Shown: positions 48,387 through 56,705 of the stretch, piece after piece
Numbering within the stretch: position 1 is the stretch's first letter
Layout of the letters: every line of letters begins with the position of its first letter
Assembly (NCBI RefSeq): GCF_014647475.1
Contig: NZ_BMPG01000001.1
Coordinates: 930,001 to 994,000, forward strand
Reading direction: 5' to 3'
From: Halocalculus aciditolerans
GTDB taxonomy: Archaea > Halobacteriota > Halobacteria > Halobacteriales > Halobacteriaceae
Length of the DNA stretch: 64,000 nt
Translations under genes and position numbers: made by a program
The notes under the pieces: model-generated
The model's input: only the letters and a program-made list of their open reading frames with translations
Databases searched by the model: none
Told to the model about the DNA's origin: nothing

Positions 48387-48926
48387 TTATTCGAGGAGGA
48401 GGCCGAGGTAGGACGTCGTCACCTGACTCTCGGGGTCGAGGCCGAGGTCGCGGAGCACGTCGAACGCGCCCTCGCGCGCGGACTCGACGTCCCCTGACTC
48501 CCGTTCGACTTCGACGAACTCGCCGACGCCCTCCACGGTGTCGAGCGTCACGGTGTACCCCTTGAAGTCGAAGTGGGTGCGCGTCTTGTTGACGGTCGCC
48601 GCGGGGTCGAAGTCGAGGGCTTCGAGAATCGCGCCCATGTCGTCGCCGTCGCCGACGCCCACCTCGATCTCGCGGCGCGTCTTCGACTTCGTATCCACTT
48701 TCGGGCCCTTGTACGTCACGCGCGCCGCCTCCGTGCGCTCCGTGTCGTCCTCGAAGCGGACGCGTCGGATGCGGAGCGCCTCGTCGGTCGCTTCGAAGTC
48801 GCGGTGAGGCGCGTTGTAGTAGGTGTCTGACTGGTGGACGGTGTCGGATTCGGTGGCGTCCGTGTCCGCGAGCGCCGCGCGGACCTCGTCGTGGTCCGCG
48901 GGGACTTTCACTTCGACCTCGTACAT
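48387..48926 (-). CDS. CYTH domain protein (class IV adenylate cyclase/thiamine triphosphatase fold)
   Basis: 179 residues beginning MYEVEVKV, with the ExExK-type CYTH signature. It continues with DTYYNAPHRDF, ALRIRR, TYKGPKV and GEFVEVERESGD, matching CyaB-type proteins with a beta-tunnel. Archaeal members likely hydrolyse organic triphosphates; cyclase activity is not established in haloarchaea. Complete; separated from the AdoMet synthetase gene by 68 bases on the same strand. Confidence 0.88.
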   Translation of the reverse strand: MYEVEVKVPADHDEVRAALADTDATESDTVHQSDTYYNAPHRDFEATDEALRIRRVRFEDDTERTEAARVTYKGPKVDTKSKTRREIEVGVGDGDDMGAILEALDFDPAATVNKTRTHFDFKGYTVTLDTVEGVGEFVEVERESGDVESAREGAFDVLRDLGLDPESQVTTSYLGLLLE

Positions 48927-49041
48927 AGTCGTGGGTCGCGGACCGATTGGATAAACCGCCCGGAACCGCGCGGCTCTATAGCTCTCCCTATCCCTCATAG
49001 CGACCTTCATAATCCACACGGGACGATACATAGTCGAGCCG

Positions 49042-49224
49042 ATGTCAACGCAGTCCCACCTCGTCGACCCGGACGCGGATGCACTGGCCGCCGTCGTCGA
49101 ATCCGGCGTCACCGGCCCCGACCGCTGCACGGTCTACCCGCGAGACCTCCCGGAAGCCGACCGGACGACCACGTGGCTCACCGTCAACGCGTCAGTCCTC
49201 TGCGACCTCGACGACCACCGGTAG
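49042..49224 (+). CDS. Small haloarchaeal protein, function unknown
   Basis: 60 residues, acidic, MSTQSHLVDPDADALAAVVE, then GPDRCTVYPRDLPEADRTTTWLTVNASVLCDLDDHR. The pattern (RCTxYP ... TTWL ... DLDD) resembles a small haloarchaeal DUF that is probably a regulatory or accessory protein. One small domain, no membrane segment. Upstream of the FKBP gene by 52 bases on the same strand. Confidence 0.7.
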   Translation: MSTQSHLVDPDADALAAVVESGVTGPDRCTVYPRDLPEADRTTTWLTVNASVLCDLDDHR

Positions 49225-49276
49225 CTCGCGCGGCGGAAACGTGATTCTTAAGGGTGGAACGACTGTCCATTGGTGT

Positions 49277-50224
49277 ATGAGTGACGACCAAGAGGCCGAC
49301 GTGGCCGACGAGACCGAGGCCGACGAAGCGGCCGAGGAAGAGACCGGATTCCAGCGCGGCGACTTCATCAAACTCGCGTACACCGCACGAACCGTCGAGG
49401 ACGGCGACCTCGTCGACACCACCGACAAGGAAGTGGCCGAGGAAGCCGACGTCGACGTCGAGGACCGCGACTTCTCCCCGCGCACCATCGTGCTCGGCGA
49501 GGGCCACATCTTCGAACCCGTCGAAGAGGACATCATCGGGAAGGAGATCGGCGACGACGGCAGCGTCGTCGTCCCCGCCGCCGACGCGTTCGGCGAGTAC
49601 GACGAGTCCGAAGTCCGCACCGTGAGCGCGGACAAGATCCCCGAGGACTCCCGCTACCCCGGCGCGCACGTCGACATCGACGGCGAGCACGGCCACGTCG
49701 AGACCATCATCGGCGGCCGCGCCCGCGTCGACTTCAACCACGCCCTCGCCGGCGAGGACATCGAGTACGAGTACGAGATCGTCGACGAGGTCACGGACAC
49801 CCTCGAGAAGGCCCGTGGCATGATCTCGATGTACTTCGACGTCGAACTCGACATGCACATCGAGACCGACGAGGTCGAGGAGGAAGTCCCCGCGGAGGAC
49901 GAGGACGAGGAGCCCGAGACGGAGACGGTGGAGCAGGAGACGCTCTACATCGAATCCGACCCGCAGCTCCAGTTCAACCAGCAGTGGATGATGGGCAAAC
50001 AGCAGATCCTCCAGCAGGTCATGCAGCAGACCGGCATCGACCGCGTCATCGTCCAGGAGATCATCGACGGCTCCGGCATGGGCGGCATGATGGGCGGGAT
50101 GGGCGGTATGATGGGCGGCATGGGCGGCGGCGAGGACCTCGGTGACCTCGAGGACGCCCTCGAAGACGCCGACGTCGACGCCGACGAAATCGCCGAGGAG
50201 CTCGAAGCCGAAGACCTCGAGTAA
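49277..50224 (+). CDS. FKBP-type peptidyl-prolyl isomerase (SlyD-like) with Met-Gly tail
   Basis: 315 residues. The FKBP fold spans about 30-190: RGDFIKLAYTARTVEDGDLVDTT, PRTIVLGEGHIFEPVEEDIIG and the insert-in-flap domain, then GRARVDFNHALAGEDIEYEYEI. An acidic linker leads to a C-terminal helical domain, then a repeated Gly-Met tail of the form GGMMGGM (about 271-285). Likely a cytosolic chaperone-isomerase. The Met-rich repeat may be a metal or substrate-binding tail; it probably varies in length. Confidence 0.92.
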   Translation: MSDDQEADVADETEADEAAEEETGFQRGDFIKLAYTARTVEDGDLVDTTDKEVAEEADVDVEDRDFSPRTIVLGEGHIFEPVEEDIIGKEIGDDGSVVVPAADAFGEYDESEVRTVSADKIPEDSRYPGAHVDIDGEHGHVETIIGGRARVDFNHALAGEDIEYEYEIVDEVTDTLEKARGMISMYFDVELDMHIETDEVEEEVPAEDEDEEPETETVEQETLYIESDPQLQFNQQWMMGKQQILQQVMQQTGIDRVIVQEIIDGSGMGGMMGGMGGMMGGMGGGEDLGDLEDALEDADVDADEIAEELEAEDLE

Positions 50225-50334
50225 ACCACCCGACCTCCGACTGTTCACGTTCTTTCGCGACACGACCGACAGCGACGGCCGTCGCGTCCGCCGCGGAGTT
50301 TCGTCGACCACGCCACCGGTCGCCGCTGTCCGAA

Positions 50335-50343
50335 CGGTTATCC
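50335..50343 (+). promoter_or_regulatory. TATA box before a 26-codon leader ORF
   Basis: CGGTTATCC is centred about 27 bases before the ATG at 50367, so transcription probably starts at that ATG and not at the Nudix start 70 bases later. Confidence 0.5.
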
Positions 50344-50366
50344 GATTCCTCGCCCAATATCGTGGT

Positions 50367-50447
50367 ATGAGAATCTACACCACGCCGACGGTCGGGCATC
50401 GTTCAGTGAACGCGTTCGAGAAATGGGGTCCCGACGATGCGCGTTGA
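50367..50447 (+). CDS. 26-residue small protein overlapping the Nudix start
   Basis: The ORF encodes 26 residues, MRIYTTPTVGHRSVNAFEKW then GPDDAR, and ends 11 bases inside the Nudix gene in another frame. A TATA box at the leaderless spacing points to its ATG as the transcript start. It may be a real microprotein or a leader whose translation feeds ribosomes to the Nudix gene. Expression is unproven. Confidence 0.5.
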   Translation: MRIYTTPTVGHRSVNAFEKWGPDDAR

Positions 50448-50994
50448 CGACCGCTGGTACCGCGCCCAGCAGTCCGCACAGCGCGGCGAGCAGGCCTATC
50501 ACGACCTGCGCGAGCGCTACGACGACTTCACCGAACGCGAACGCACTCAGCGCGTCTCCCGCGGCCACTTCGAGACGCTGGTCGACCGCATCGACGCCAC
50601 CGGCGCGCCGTTCGGCGCACACACCCTCGTCTACCGTCCCGACGGCGACCTCCTCCTCGTCCGCCACACCGGCGTCGACCTCTGGGTCCTCCCCGGCGGC
50701 GGCGTCGAATCCCACGAATCCTACCGCGAAGCCGCCGAGCGCGAACTCCGCGAGGAAGCCGGCGTCGACGCGACCTACGACGGCCTCGCCATCCTCACCC
50801 GCCTCACCATCGAGAGCGGCGACTACCGGACCACCGGCGTCCTCCCCGTCTTCGAAGCGACCACGGACCAATCACCCGTCCCCGACGACCCCGACGAGGA
50901 GATCAGCGCCGCCCGCTGGTTCACCGACCTCCCCCGCGACACCCGCGACCGCGACACCCTCGTCCAGTGGCGCAACCGCCGCCTCCGCGCCTGA
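50437..50994 (+). CDS. Nudix hydrolase
   Basis: 185 residues. The Nudix box GGGVESHESYREAAERELREEAG (about 87-109) is complete, with the catalytic Glu cluster REEAG. A helical N-terminal segment of about 45 residues precedes it. Hydrolyses a nucleoside diphosphate linked to a group X; substrate unknown. Overlaps the preceding 26-codon ORF. Normal haloarchaeal codon use. Confidence 0.9.
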   Translation: MRVDDRWYRAQQSAQRGEQAYHDLRERYDDFTERERTQRVSRGHFETLVDRIDATGAPFGAHTLVYRPDGDLLLVRHTGVDLWVLPGGGVESHESYREAAERELREEAGVDATYDGLAILTRLTIESGDYRTTGVLPVFEATTDQSPVPDDPDEEISAARWFTDLPRDTRDRDTLVQWRNRRLRA

Positions 50995-51107
50995 CGGAAA
51001 CACCGTCCGGAGACCTCGCGCCACGGGACACACGAAACCGTCTCCTCCGGCGTTGACACTCCACCAGCGTACGGACCGCAAAAACCGTCGGCTCGCCGCG
51101 ACTCTCG

Positions 51108-51299
51108 TTACTCTTCGTCGACGTCGGCTTCCTCGAGGTTGTCCTCGGGGACGCCGGCCTCCTGCCCGTCGTCGAACGACACGGTGTAGTTCGCGTCGCC
51201 GAACATCGTCTCGACCTTCTGCGTGATCTTCCCGGTCTCGCCGTCGTACTCGGAGTGCTCGTCGTGCAGGACGACGTGGTCGCCTTCTTCGAAGCTCAT
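51108..51299 (-). CDS. Small SH3-like barrel protein, function unknown
   Basis: 63 residues, FEEGDHVVLHDEHSEYDGETGKITQKVETMFGDANYTVSFDDGQ then an acidic tail. The alternation and DGETGKIT turn suggest a small KOW/SH3-type beta-barrel. Very acidic. No enzyme motif. It appears conserved in haloarchaea, but I do not know its role. Followed by a 222-base gap with a hairpin repeat. Confidence 0.75.
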   Translation of the reverse strand: MSFEEGDHVVLHDEHSEYDGETGKITQKVETMFGDANYTVSFDDGQEAGVPEDNLEEADVDEE

Positions 51300-51404
51300 A
51301 CCTCCCCGTTAGACCACCCCGGAGAAAAGTGGCGTGATATCCGATTTCCACCCGACTCACTCACGCAGCGCTCCGCCTCCGACCACGTCGCCGACGCCGC
51401 ACCG

Positions 51405-51505
51405 ACCGCTCGCCTCGACGCGGTTCTCACTCCTCATCGTTTGTCAATCGCGCTGGCTCGCGTCCCGCCTCACTCACGCGAACTCCGGTCGTTCCGAACC
51501 GCGTC
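51405..51505 (-). repeat. GAACCGCG hairpin repeat, copy 2
   Basis: GACGCGGTTC (51417-51426) pairs perfectly with GAACCGCGTC (51496-51505). Compared with copy 1 the outermost pair changes A-T to G-C on both arms, a compensatory change. The flanks ACCGCTCGCCT (51405-51415), TCTCACTCCTC and CGTTCCGAACCGCGT are the same. The loop is 69 bases here, 26 in copy 1. It lies just downstream of the stop of the gene at 51522. Confidence 0.75.
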
Positions 51506-51521
51506 GTCCCTCCGAACCACG

Positions 51522-52343
51522 TCACTTCCACTCTTTCCCGTCTCTCGTCTCGGCGTCCATGCGGCGGAGGGCGGCGCGGGCGTTGGAGGCGTGGTAGCCG
51601 AAGTAGACGTCGTCGGCGTATTCGCCGGCGACTTCGGCGGCGTGGATGAGGTTTTCGACGTCGGGGTCGACAGCGTACAGTTCGACGGAGAACGGGATGT
51701 CGAGGGCGTCCCGGAAGCCGCGGCAGAGCGTTTCGAGCCAGTAGGTGGTGCCGTAGGCGGTGTCGTAGATGGGGACGACGAACTCGTCGACGTACTCGGA
51801 GAGGGCGTCGAGGTCGAGGCCGGCGCGCTCGTAGAGGTGACCGGGGTAGGGGTCGGGGTAGAGGGTGAGGTAGAGCTTTCCAGGAATTCGTTTGTCGGCT
51901 TCCTCGACGAACTCGGTGATGACGTCGGCTCGCCACGCCTGCCAGTCGTCGAACTCGCTCTCCGCGAAGGTGTCTTCGCAGCGGTCGCAGCGGCAGTATC
52001 CGTCGCGGGGGAAGCCGACGTCGTCGAGGCGGACGTCGTCGTTGGCGTCCGCGCAGGCTTTGACGACTTCGAGGAGCCCGTTCTTGTAGTGCCCGGCGCT
52101 CGGGCAGATGTAGCCCCAGTCGAAGAAGGTGCTGTCGCGGGTGGCGCGGTTGCCGTCGGCGTCGACGGGGACGAGGTCGGGGTCGGTTTCGGCGGTGGCG
52201 GTGTCGCCGAAGCAGGAGACCATGTTCACGGCGTTCGGCACGGGGTCGGTGTGGCGGCCGGTGACGTCCTTGACCTCGTAGAAGCCCGTGTCGAACTCCG
52301 CCCAGTCGAGTTCCTCGGCGTTCCGCGTGACGACGCCGTACAT
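51522..52343 (-). CDS. Conserved haloarchaeal protein, TIM-barrel-like, function unknown
   Basis: 273 residues. Cys-x2-Cys-like pattern in PRDGYCRCDRCEDTFAESEF and repeated hydrophobic beta strands (LYLTLYPDPYPGHLY, EFVVPIYDTAYG, FSVELYAVDPDVENL, DVYFGYHASNA) that resemble a glycosidase-like barrel with a metal-binding loop. No family that I can name with confidence. A promoter lies in the 87-base spacer shared with the kinase gene. Complete gene with ATG 52343. Confidence 0.75.
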   Translation of the reverse strand: MYGVVTRNAEELDWAEFDTGFYEVKDVTGRHTDPVPNAVNMVSCFGDTATAETDPDLVPVDADGNRATRDSTFFDWGYICPSAGHYKNGLLEVVKACADANDDVRLDDVGFPRDGYCRCDRCEDTFAESEFDDWQAWRADVITEFVEEADKRIPGKLYLTLYPDPYPGHLYERAGLDLDALSEYVDEFVVPIYDTAYGTTYWLETLCRGFRDALDIPFSVELYAVDPDVENLIHAAEVAGEYADDVYFGYHASNARAALRRMDAETRDGKEWK

Positions 52344-52430
52344 AGATTCTACTTGGGGTGCGGTCGGGGTAAGCGATTCGCTTCTCTGGAAAACGTTATA
52401 CCGCCGGCTGACGGACTACGTGTCATTCCG

Positions 52431-53738
52431 ATGTCTGTCGTCGTTCACGCGCGGACGGGGGCGTCCTCGCCGTCGTTCGACCCGTCCGGGTTCGGGGTGA
52501 CGGTGAAACCCGCCGACTCCGTGGAGGGTGTCGTGGACGCGCTCGCCGCGAGCAGGGTGGACTGCGTGGTCTGCGCGGTCGACCCGGCGTCCGGGGACGG
52601 CCTCGACGTGCTGCGCGCGGTCCGCGACCGCGACCCCGCGCTCCCGGTGCTCGCGTACACGGACGCCGACGACGCCGAGGCCGCAGCAGAAGTGACGCGC
52701 GCCGGGGCGACCGAGTACGTCTCGGCGGAACGCCTCACTGACGCGGACGCGGCGCTTCGCGACCGAATCCGCGCGCTCACCGACGCCGGGACGCCGCTCG
52801 GCCCGGTCGTCGAGTCCTCGCCGGACCCGACGCTCCTCCTCGCGGGCGACTACACGGTCCGCTACCGAAACGCCGCCGCGGCCGACTTCGCACCCGCGAC
52901 CGCAGTCGGTGACTCCGTCTTCGACGTGGTCCACGACGCGGACGCCGACGCGGTCCGCGCGGCCGCCGAGCACGGTGACTCGGACGGCTCGGTCGTCGTC
53001 CGGCTCCGCGACGGCGAGGGCGAGTGGCGGCGCGCGTCAGTGCGCGTCGCGGACCGCCGTGCCGACCGCCGCGTGAACGGGTTCGTCGTCACGATGCGGG
53101 ACGCGAGCGACGCGGCCGTCGACGAGCACGTCGTCGCGCAGGCGGTCCACGACCTCCGCACGCCGCTCGCGACCGCGCGAACCTACCTCGACATCGCCCG
53201 GGACGACCCCGACCGCCTCGACGACGTCGACGCTGCCCACGACCGCCTCGAAACCCTCGTCGACGACCTGCGTACGCTCGCCACCGCGGGGCGCGCCCTC
53301 GACGAGCCGGAGCGCGTCGACCCCGCAGCCATCGCACGGGAGGCCTGGGAGACGTCCGGTGCGGCCGACGTGACGTTCGTCGTCGACACCGACCCCGACG
53401 AACTCGCCGGCGACCCGGAGCGCCTGCGCCGACTCTTCGAGAACCTCTTCCGGAACGCCTGCGACCACGGCGCGTCCACCGTTCGCCTCGCCGCCGTCGA
53501 CGGCGGGTTCGCGGTCGAGGACGACGGCGACGGTATCCCCGAATCCGACCGCGACGCCGTCTTCGAACAGGGGTTCACGACGCGCGACGACGGCACGGGA
53601 TACGGCCTCGCCATCGTCGAGGAGATCGCGGACGCCCACGGTCTGACTGCGCGCGTCGAGGAGAGCGCGGACGGCGGCGCACGATTCGTTTTCACCCGCG
53701 ACACACATGTCGGCGGACGTGACGATAGTAAGTGCTAA
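52431..53738 (+). CDS. Cytosolic sensor histidine kinase with receiver-like and PAS-like domains
   Basis: 435 residues, no transmembrane helix. A receiver-like part (about 10-115, with VDCVVCAVDPASGDGLDVL and VLAYTDADD) is followed by a PAS-like domain (about 125-230), HisKA with the phosphate-accepting His near 240 in QAVHDLRTPLATAR, and HATPase with NLFRNACDHGAS (N box), VEDDGDGIPESDRD and GYGLAIVEEIADAHG. A TATA box AACGTTATAC lies about 30 bases upstream of ATG 52431. Upstream of the HalX regulator; the two are likely a signalling pair. Confidence 0.92.
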   Translation: MSVVVHARTGASSPSFDPSGFGVTVKPADSVEGVVDALAASRVDCVVCAVDPASGDGLDVLRAVRDRDPALPVLAYTDADDAEAAAEVTRAGATEYVSAERLTDADAALRDRIRALTDAGTPLGPVVESSPDPTLLLAGDYTVRYRNAAAADFAPATAVGDSVFDVVHDADADAVRAAAEHGDSDGSVVVRLRDGEGEWRRASVRVADRRADRRVNGFVVTMRDASDAAVDEHVVAQAVHDLRTPLATARTYLDIARDDPDRLDDVDAAHDRLETLVDDLRTLATAGRALDEPERVDPAAIAREAWETSGAADVTFVVDTDPDELAGDPERLRRLFENLFRNACDHGASTVRLAAVDGGFAVEDDGDGIPESDRDAVFEQGFTTRDDGTGYGLAIVEEIADAHGLTARVEESADGGARFVFTRDTHVGGRDDSKC

Positions 53739-53803
53739 GAGGTCCCAGCGCCGTCTGTGTGCATAGTGACAGCCCCCCACGGGCAGACCTATCAGGGGAA
53801 TCC

Positions 53804-54394
53804 ATGTCGAACTCGCAGTCGGACGTGACGCCGAACGAGAACCCCGAGATCCTGGTCGTCGAAGACGACGAAGCGCTCGCCGAAGCCATGGCCGTCTGGC
53901 TCGGTGCCGAATACGACGTGACGACGGCGACCGACGCCGCGACCGCGCGAGCGAGCGTCCACGACGGCCTCGACGCCATCCTCCTCGACCGAAACCTCCC
54001 CGACGCCTCCGGCGGCGACGTCCTCAGAGCCATCCGCGACGACGGCTACACCGTTCCCGTCGCCATGGTCACCGGCGTCGAACCCGACGCCGACGACGCC
54101 GCGCTCCCCTTCGACGACTACCTCGTGAAACCAGCGACGCGGAGCGACCTCACCGACCTCGTCGAACGCCTCCGGCGGCGCGGACGCTACGACGACGCGT
54201 TCCGCGACTACTACGCGCTCGTCACGAAACGCGCCACGCTCCGCACGTCCAACGCCGACGGCGAGCTCGCGGCGTCCACGGACTACCGGGAGCTAGAGAC
54301 ACGGATCGCGGAACGCGAACGCCGTCTGGACGACGCCGTCACGGCCATCGACGAACACGACGACGTCGCGGCGATTTTCGAGAAACTCTCCTAG
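53804..54394 (+). CDS. HalX-type response regulator
   Basis: 196 residues. The receiver domain has ILVVEDDEALAEAMAV, phosphorylation Asp62 in DAILLDRNLPDASGG, and DDYLVKPATRSDL (Lys). The C-terminal HalX domain is predicted helical, ETRIAERERRLDDAVTAIDEHDD. HalX regulators are haloarchaeal and have no recognised DNA-binding domain, so output probably goes through protein contact. ATG 53804 removes a non-conserved extension. It overlaps the microprotein on the other strand by four bases. Confidence 0.92.
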   Translation: MSNSQSDVTPNENPEILVVEDDEALAEAMAVWLGAEYDVTTATDAATARASVHDGLDAILLDRNLPDASGGDVLRAIRDDGYTVPVAMVTGVEPDADDAALPFDDYLVKPATRSDLTDLVERLRRRGRYDDAFRDYYALVTKRATLRTSNADGELAASTDYRELETRIAERERRLDDAVTAIDEHDDVAAIFEKLS

Positions 54395-54501
54395 TCGATG
54401 CGGTCGATGTCCTCGGGTTCGGCGTCCTCGCCGACGAGGACCTTCCAGATGAGGGCGATCAGGAGCAGTGCGACGGCGACTTTCACGATGGAGCGGGCCA
54501 T
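54391..54501 (-). CDS. 36-residue single-pass membrane microprotein
   Basis: MARSIVKVAVALLLIALIWK followed by an acidic tail, VLVGEDAEPEDIDRID: one transmembrane helix (about 5-22) with positive N-terminus and negative C-terminus. ATG 54501, TAG stop at 54391-54393. Good codon use and a complete, compact frame support a real gene. Function unknown; it overlaps the HalX regulator stop by four bases tail to tail. Confidence 0.6.
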   Translation of the reverse strand: MARSIVKVAVALLLIALIWKVLVGEDAEPEDIDRID

Positions 54502-54600
54502 ATCCGAGTGAGTGTTCGCCTCCCCTATACGTCTTCGGGGATGTGAGCGAGAGTGTACGCGAGAATGCGAGCGGCGATGCGAGCGGCGGTCGCGCGACCG

Positions 54601-55065
54601 CTACACGTCGATGTGGGCGGTGAGGTCGTCGCGGATGATGGTCTCGCAGTACTCACAGCGCACGCCGTCGTCGAGGACGGAGAAGTCGGTGTCGACGGGT
54701 TCGCCGGCGTTCGTGATGCACTCGCGGTTCGGGCACTGGAGGATGCCGACGACCTCCGCGGGGCGGGTGACGCGGTTCTTCTCGACGACCTCGTACTCCC
54801 GGATGATGTTGATGGTGGCGTCGGGCGCGATGAGGGAGAGCACGTCGAGTTCCCCCTGGCTGAGCTCGCGGCTCTCGACTTTCACGACGTCCTTCTTCCC
54901 GAGGCGTTTCGACGGGACGTTCATCCCGAGACTCACCGTCTCGCCGCCGGTGCCGTCGATGCCGAGGATGGCGAGGACGTGGAGGGCTTCGCCGGCGGTG
55001 ACGTGGTCGATGACGGTGCCGGAGCGAATCTTGTTGACGCGGAGTTCGGTGTCTGTGTCAGTCAT
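54601..55065 (-). CDS. pyrI: Aspartate carbamoyltransferase regulatory subunit
   Basis: 154 residues. The N-terminal allosteric nucleotide domain ([30 protein letters not shown]) and the zinc domain with Cys111, Cys116, Cys137 and Cys140 ([16 protein letters not shown]) are intact. Binds CTP/ATP and controls the catalytic subunit PyrB. Start overlaps the pyrB stop by 8 bases, so both are made together. Confidence 0.95.
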   Translation of the reverse strand: MTDTDTELRVNKIRSGTVIDHVTAGEALHVLAILGIDGTGGETVSLGMNVPSKRLGKKDVVKVESRELSQGELDVLSLIAPDATINIIREYEVVEKNRVTRPAEVVGILQCPNRECITNAGEPVDTDFSVLDDGVRCEYCETIIRDDLTAHIDV

Positions 55066-55972
55066 CGGTCTGGAGGAGGCTGTCGAGGAGCGCCATGCGG
55101 ACGGGGACGCCGTTGTGCGCCTGGTCGAAGTACGTCGCGTTCGAGGTGTCGTCGATGGCGGCCGAAATCTCGTCGACCCGCGGGAGGGGATGCATCACGG
55201 CGACGTCGTCCTTCGCGTCGTCGAGCGTCTCCGGCGTGATGCGGTACTGGCCGGCGACCTTCTGGTACTCGTCTTCGTCCGGGAAGCGCTCGCGCTGGAT
55301 GCGCGTCACGTAGAGCACGTCGAGCGCGGGGAGGACGGCTTCTAACTCCTCGTGCTCGCGGACGTGCGCGCCGGCCTCGTGGAGGTCGTAGCGAACACTC
55401 CGCGGGAGTTTCAGGCTCTGCGGGCTGATGAAGTGCTGGCGGACGTCGAAGTTCGTGAGCGCGTGCGCGAGCGAGTGGACCGTTCGTCCGTACTTCAGGT
55501 CGCCCATGATACCGATGGTGAGGTCGTCGAGGCCCGCGTTCTCCCGAATCGTGTAGAGGTCGAGGAGCGTCTGACTCGGATGGTGGCCCGCGCCGTCGCC
55601 CGCGTTCACGAGCGGGACGTCGACGTGCTCGGCCGCCATCTTCGCTGCGCCCTGCTTCGGGTGGCGGAGGACGATGCCGTCCGCGTACCCCTCGATGACG
55701 CGGACGGTGTCAGCGAGCGACTCGCCTTTCTTCACGGAGGAGGACTCGACTGAGCCCATGTCGATGACGTCGCCGCCGAGGCGCTTCGCGGCGGTCTCGA
55801 AGCTCATCTTCGTCCGCGTGCTCGGCTCGAAGAAACAGAGCGCGAGGAGCTTCCCCGGGTGTCGGTCGCCCGCGGCAGACGGGTCGGCCGCGAACTCGCT
55901 CGCCCGGTCGAGGACGGTCTCGATGTCCTCCCGTGAGAGCTGTTTCGCGGTCAGGAGGCTACGCCCAAGCAT
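55058..55972 (-). CDS. pyrB: Aspartate carbamoyltransferase catalytic subunit
   Basis: 304 residues. [21 protein letters not shown] holds the carbamoyl-phosphate motif STRTK (51-55); [12 protein letters not shown] and [11 protein letters not shown] are present. Makes carbamoyl aspartate, the committed pyrimidine step. First gene of pyrBI, reading toward lower coordinates. Divergent from the ParA-like gene at 56057 across 84 bases. Confidence 0.96.
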   Translation of the reverse strand: MLGRSLLTAKQLSREDIETVLDRASEFAADPSAAGDRHPGKLLALCFFEPSTRTKMSFETAAKRLGGDVIDMGSVESSSVKKGESLADTVRVIEGYADGIVLRHPKQGAAKMAAEHVDVPLVNAGDGAGHHPSQTLLDLYTIRENAGLDDLTIGIMGDLKYGRTVHSLAHALTNFDVRQHFISPQSLKLPRSVRYDLHEAGAHVREHEELEAVLPALDVLYVTRIQRERFPDEDEYQKVAGQYRITPETLDDAKDDVAVMHPLPRVDEISAAIDDTSNATYFDQAHNGVPVRMALLDSLLQTDD

Positions 55973-56056
55973 TATCTATCCTCGTGGCCGGAGCCGCCTT
56001 GAATCTCCCGAAGCGCCCACGAACCTTTATCGCCGAGGCCGCGGCGAGACGCGGGT

Positions 56057-56680
56057 ATGCTCGCTATCGCCGGTGGGAAGGGCGGCACCGGGAAGACGAC
56101 GACGACGCTCGCGCTCGCGGCCGCCTACGGCCGACAACGCCGCCGCGTCCTCGCCGTCGACGCCGACGCGGACGCGCCGAACCTCCACCTCGTCGCCGGC
56201 GTCGACGCGGGCGAAGGCGTGCGCGCGCTCGCCGCCGGCCGCGACCCCCGGGCCGTCGCGCGACCCGCACCGGGGACGCCCGGCGTCTGGGTCGCGCCCG
56301 CCCGGCCCGGCGCACCCGTCGCGGACGCCCTCGACACACTCGCCGTCGACGAGAACGCGTCGGTCCTCGTCGACTGCCCGGCCGGCGCGGGCCCGGACGC
56401 CGTCGCGCCGCTCCGCGCCGCCGACCGCGCACTCCTCGTCACGACGCCAACCCGACACGCCGTCGCGGACACCGTGAAGACCGCGGCGATGGCGCGCGCG
56501 CTCGACACGCACGTCGCCGGCGTGCTCGTCACGAAGACCGACACCGTCCCCGACCGGCTCGCGCGGGCGTTCGACGCACCCGTCCTCGCCGCGGTCCCCG
56601 AAGCTACCCGCCTAATGAAAATTTCGGCCGCTCGGACAGTTTACGACGGTATATCGGGGTTCCTCGGGCCGAATCCTTAA
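56057..56680 (+). CDS. ParA/MinD-family ATPase
   Basis: 207 residues with the deviant Walker A IAGGKGGTGKTTTTLALAAA (4-23), switch-like VLAVDADADAPNLHLV and VLVDCPAGAG. It ends in a short C-terminal segment, with no membrane-targeting helix evident. Its partner at 56706 is 25 bases downstream. MinD paralogues in haloarchaea position motility and chemosensory structures, but this protein's target is unknown. Confidence 0.88.
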   Translation: MLAIAGGKGGTGKTTTTLALAAAYGRQRRRVLAVDADADAPNLHLVAGVDAGEGVRALAAGRDPRAVARPAPGTPGVWVAPARPGAPVADALDTLAVDENASVLVDCPAGAGPDAVAPLRAADRALLVTTPTRHAVADTVKTAAMARALDTHVAGVLVTKTDTVPDRLARAFDAPVLAAVPEATRLMKISAARTVYDGISGFLGPNP

Positions 56681-56705
56681 CTACGACCGAGCCGTGACTA
56701 GGAGC

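Noticed and set aside
49277-50224. Asp/Glu-rich and Met-Gly repeats as a CRISPR-like or tandem DNA repeat
   Set aside because: The repeat is in protein sequence (Gly-Met tail) with imperfect DNA units and no spacers; no CRISPR array was seen anywhere in the window.
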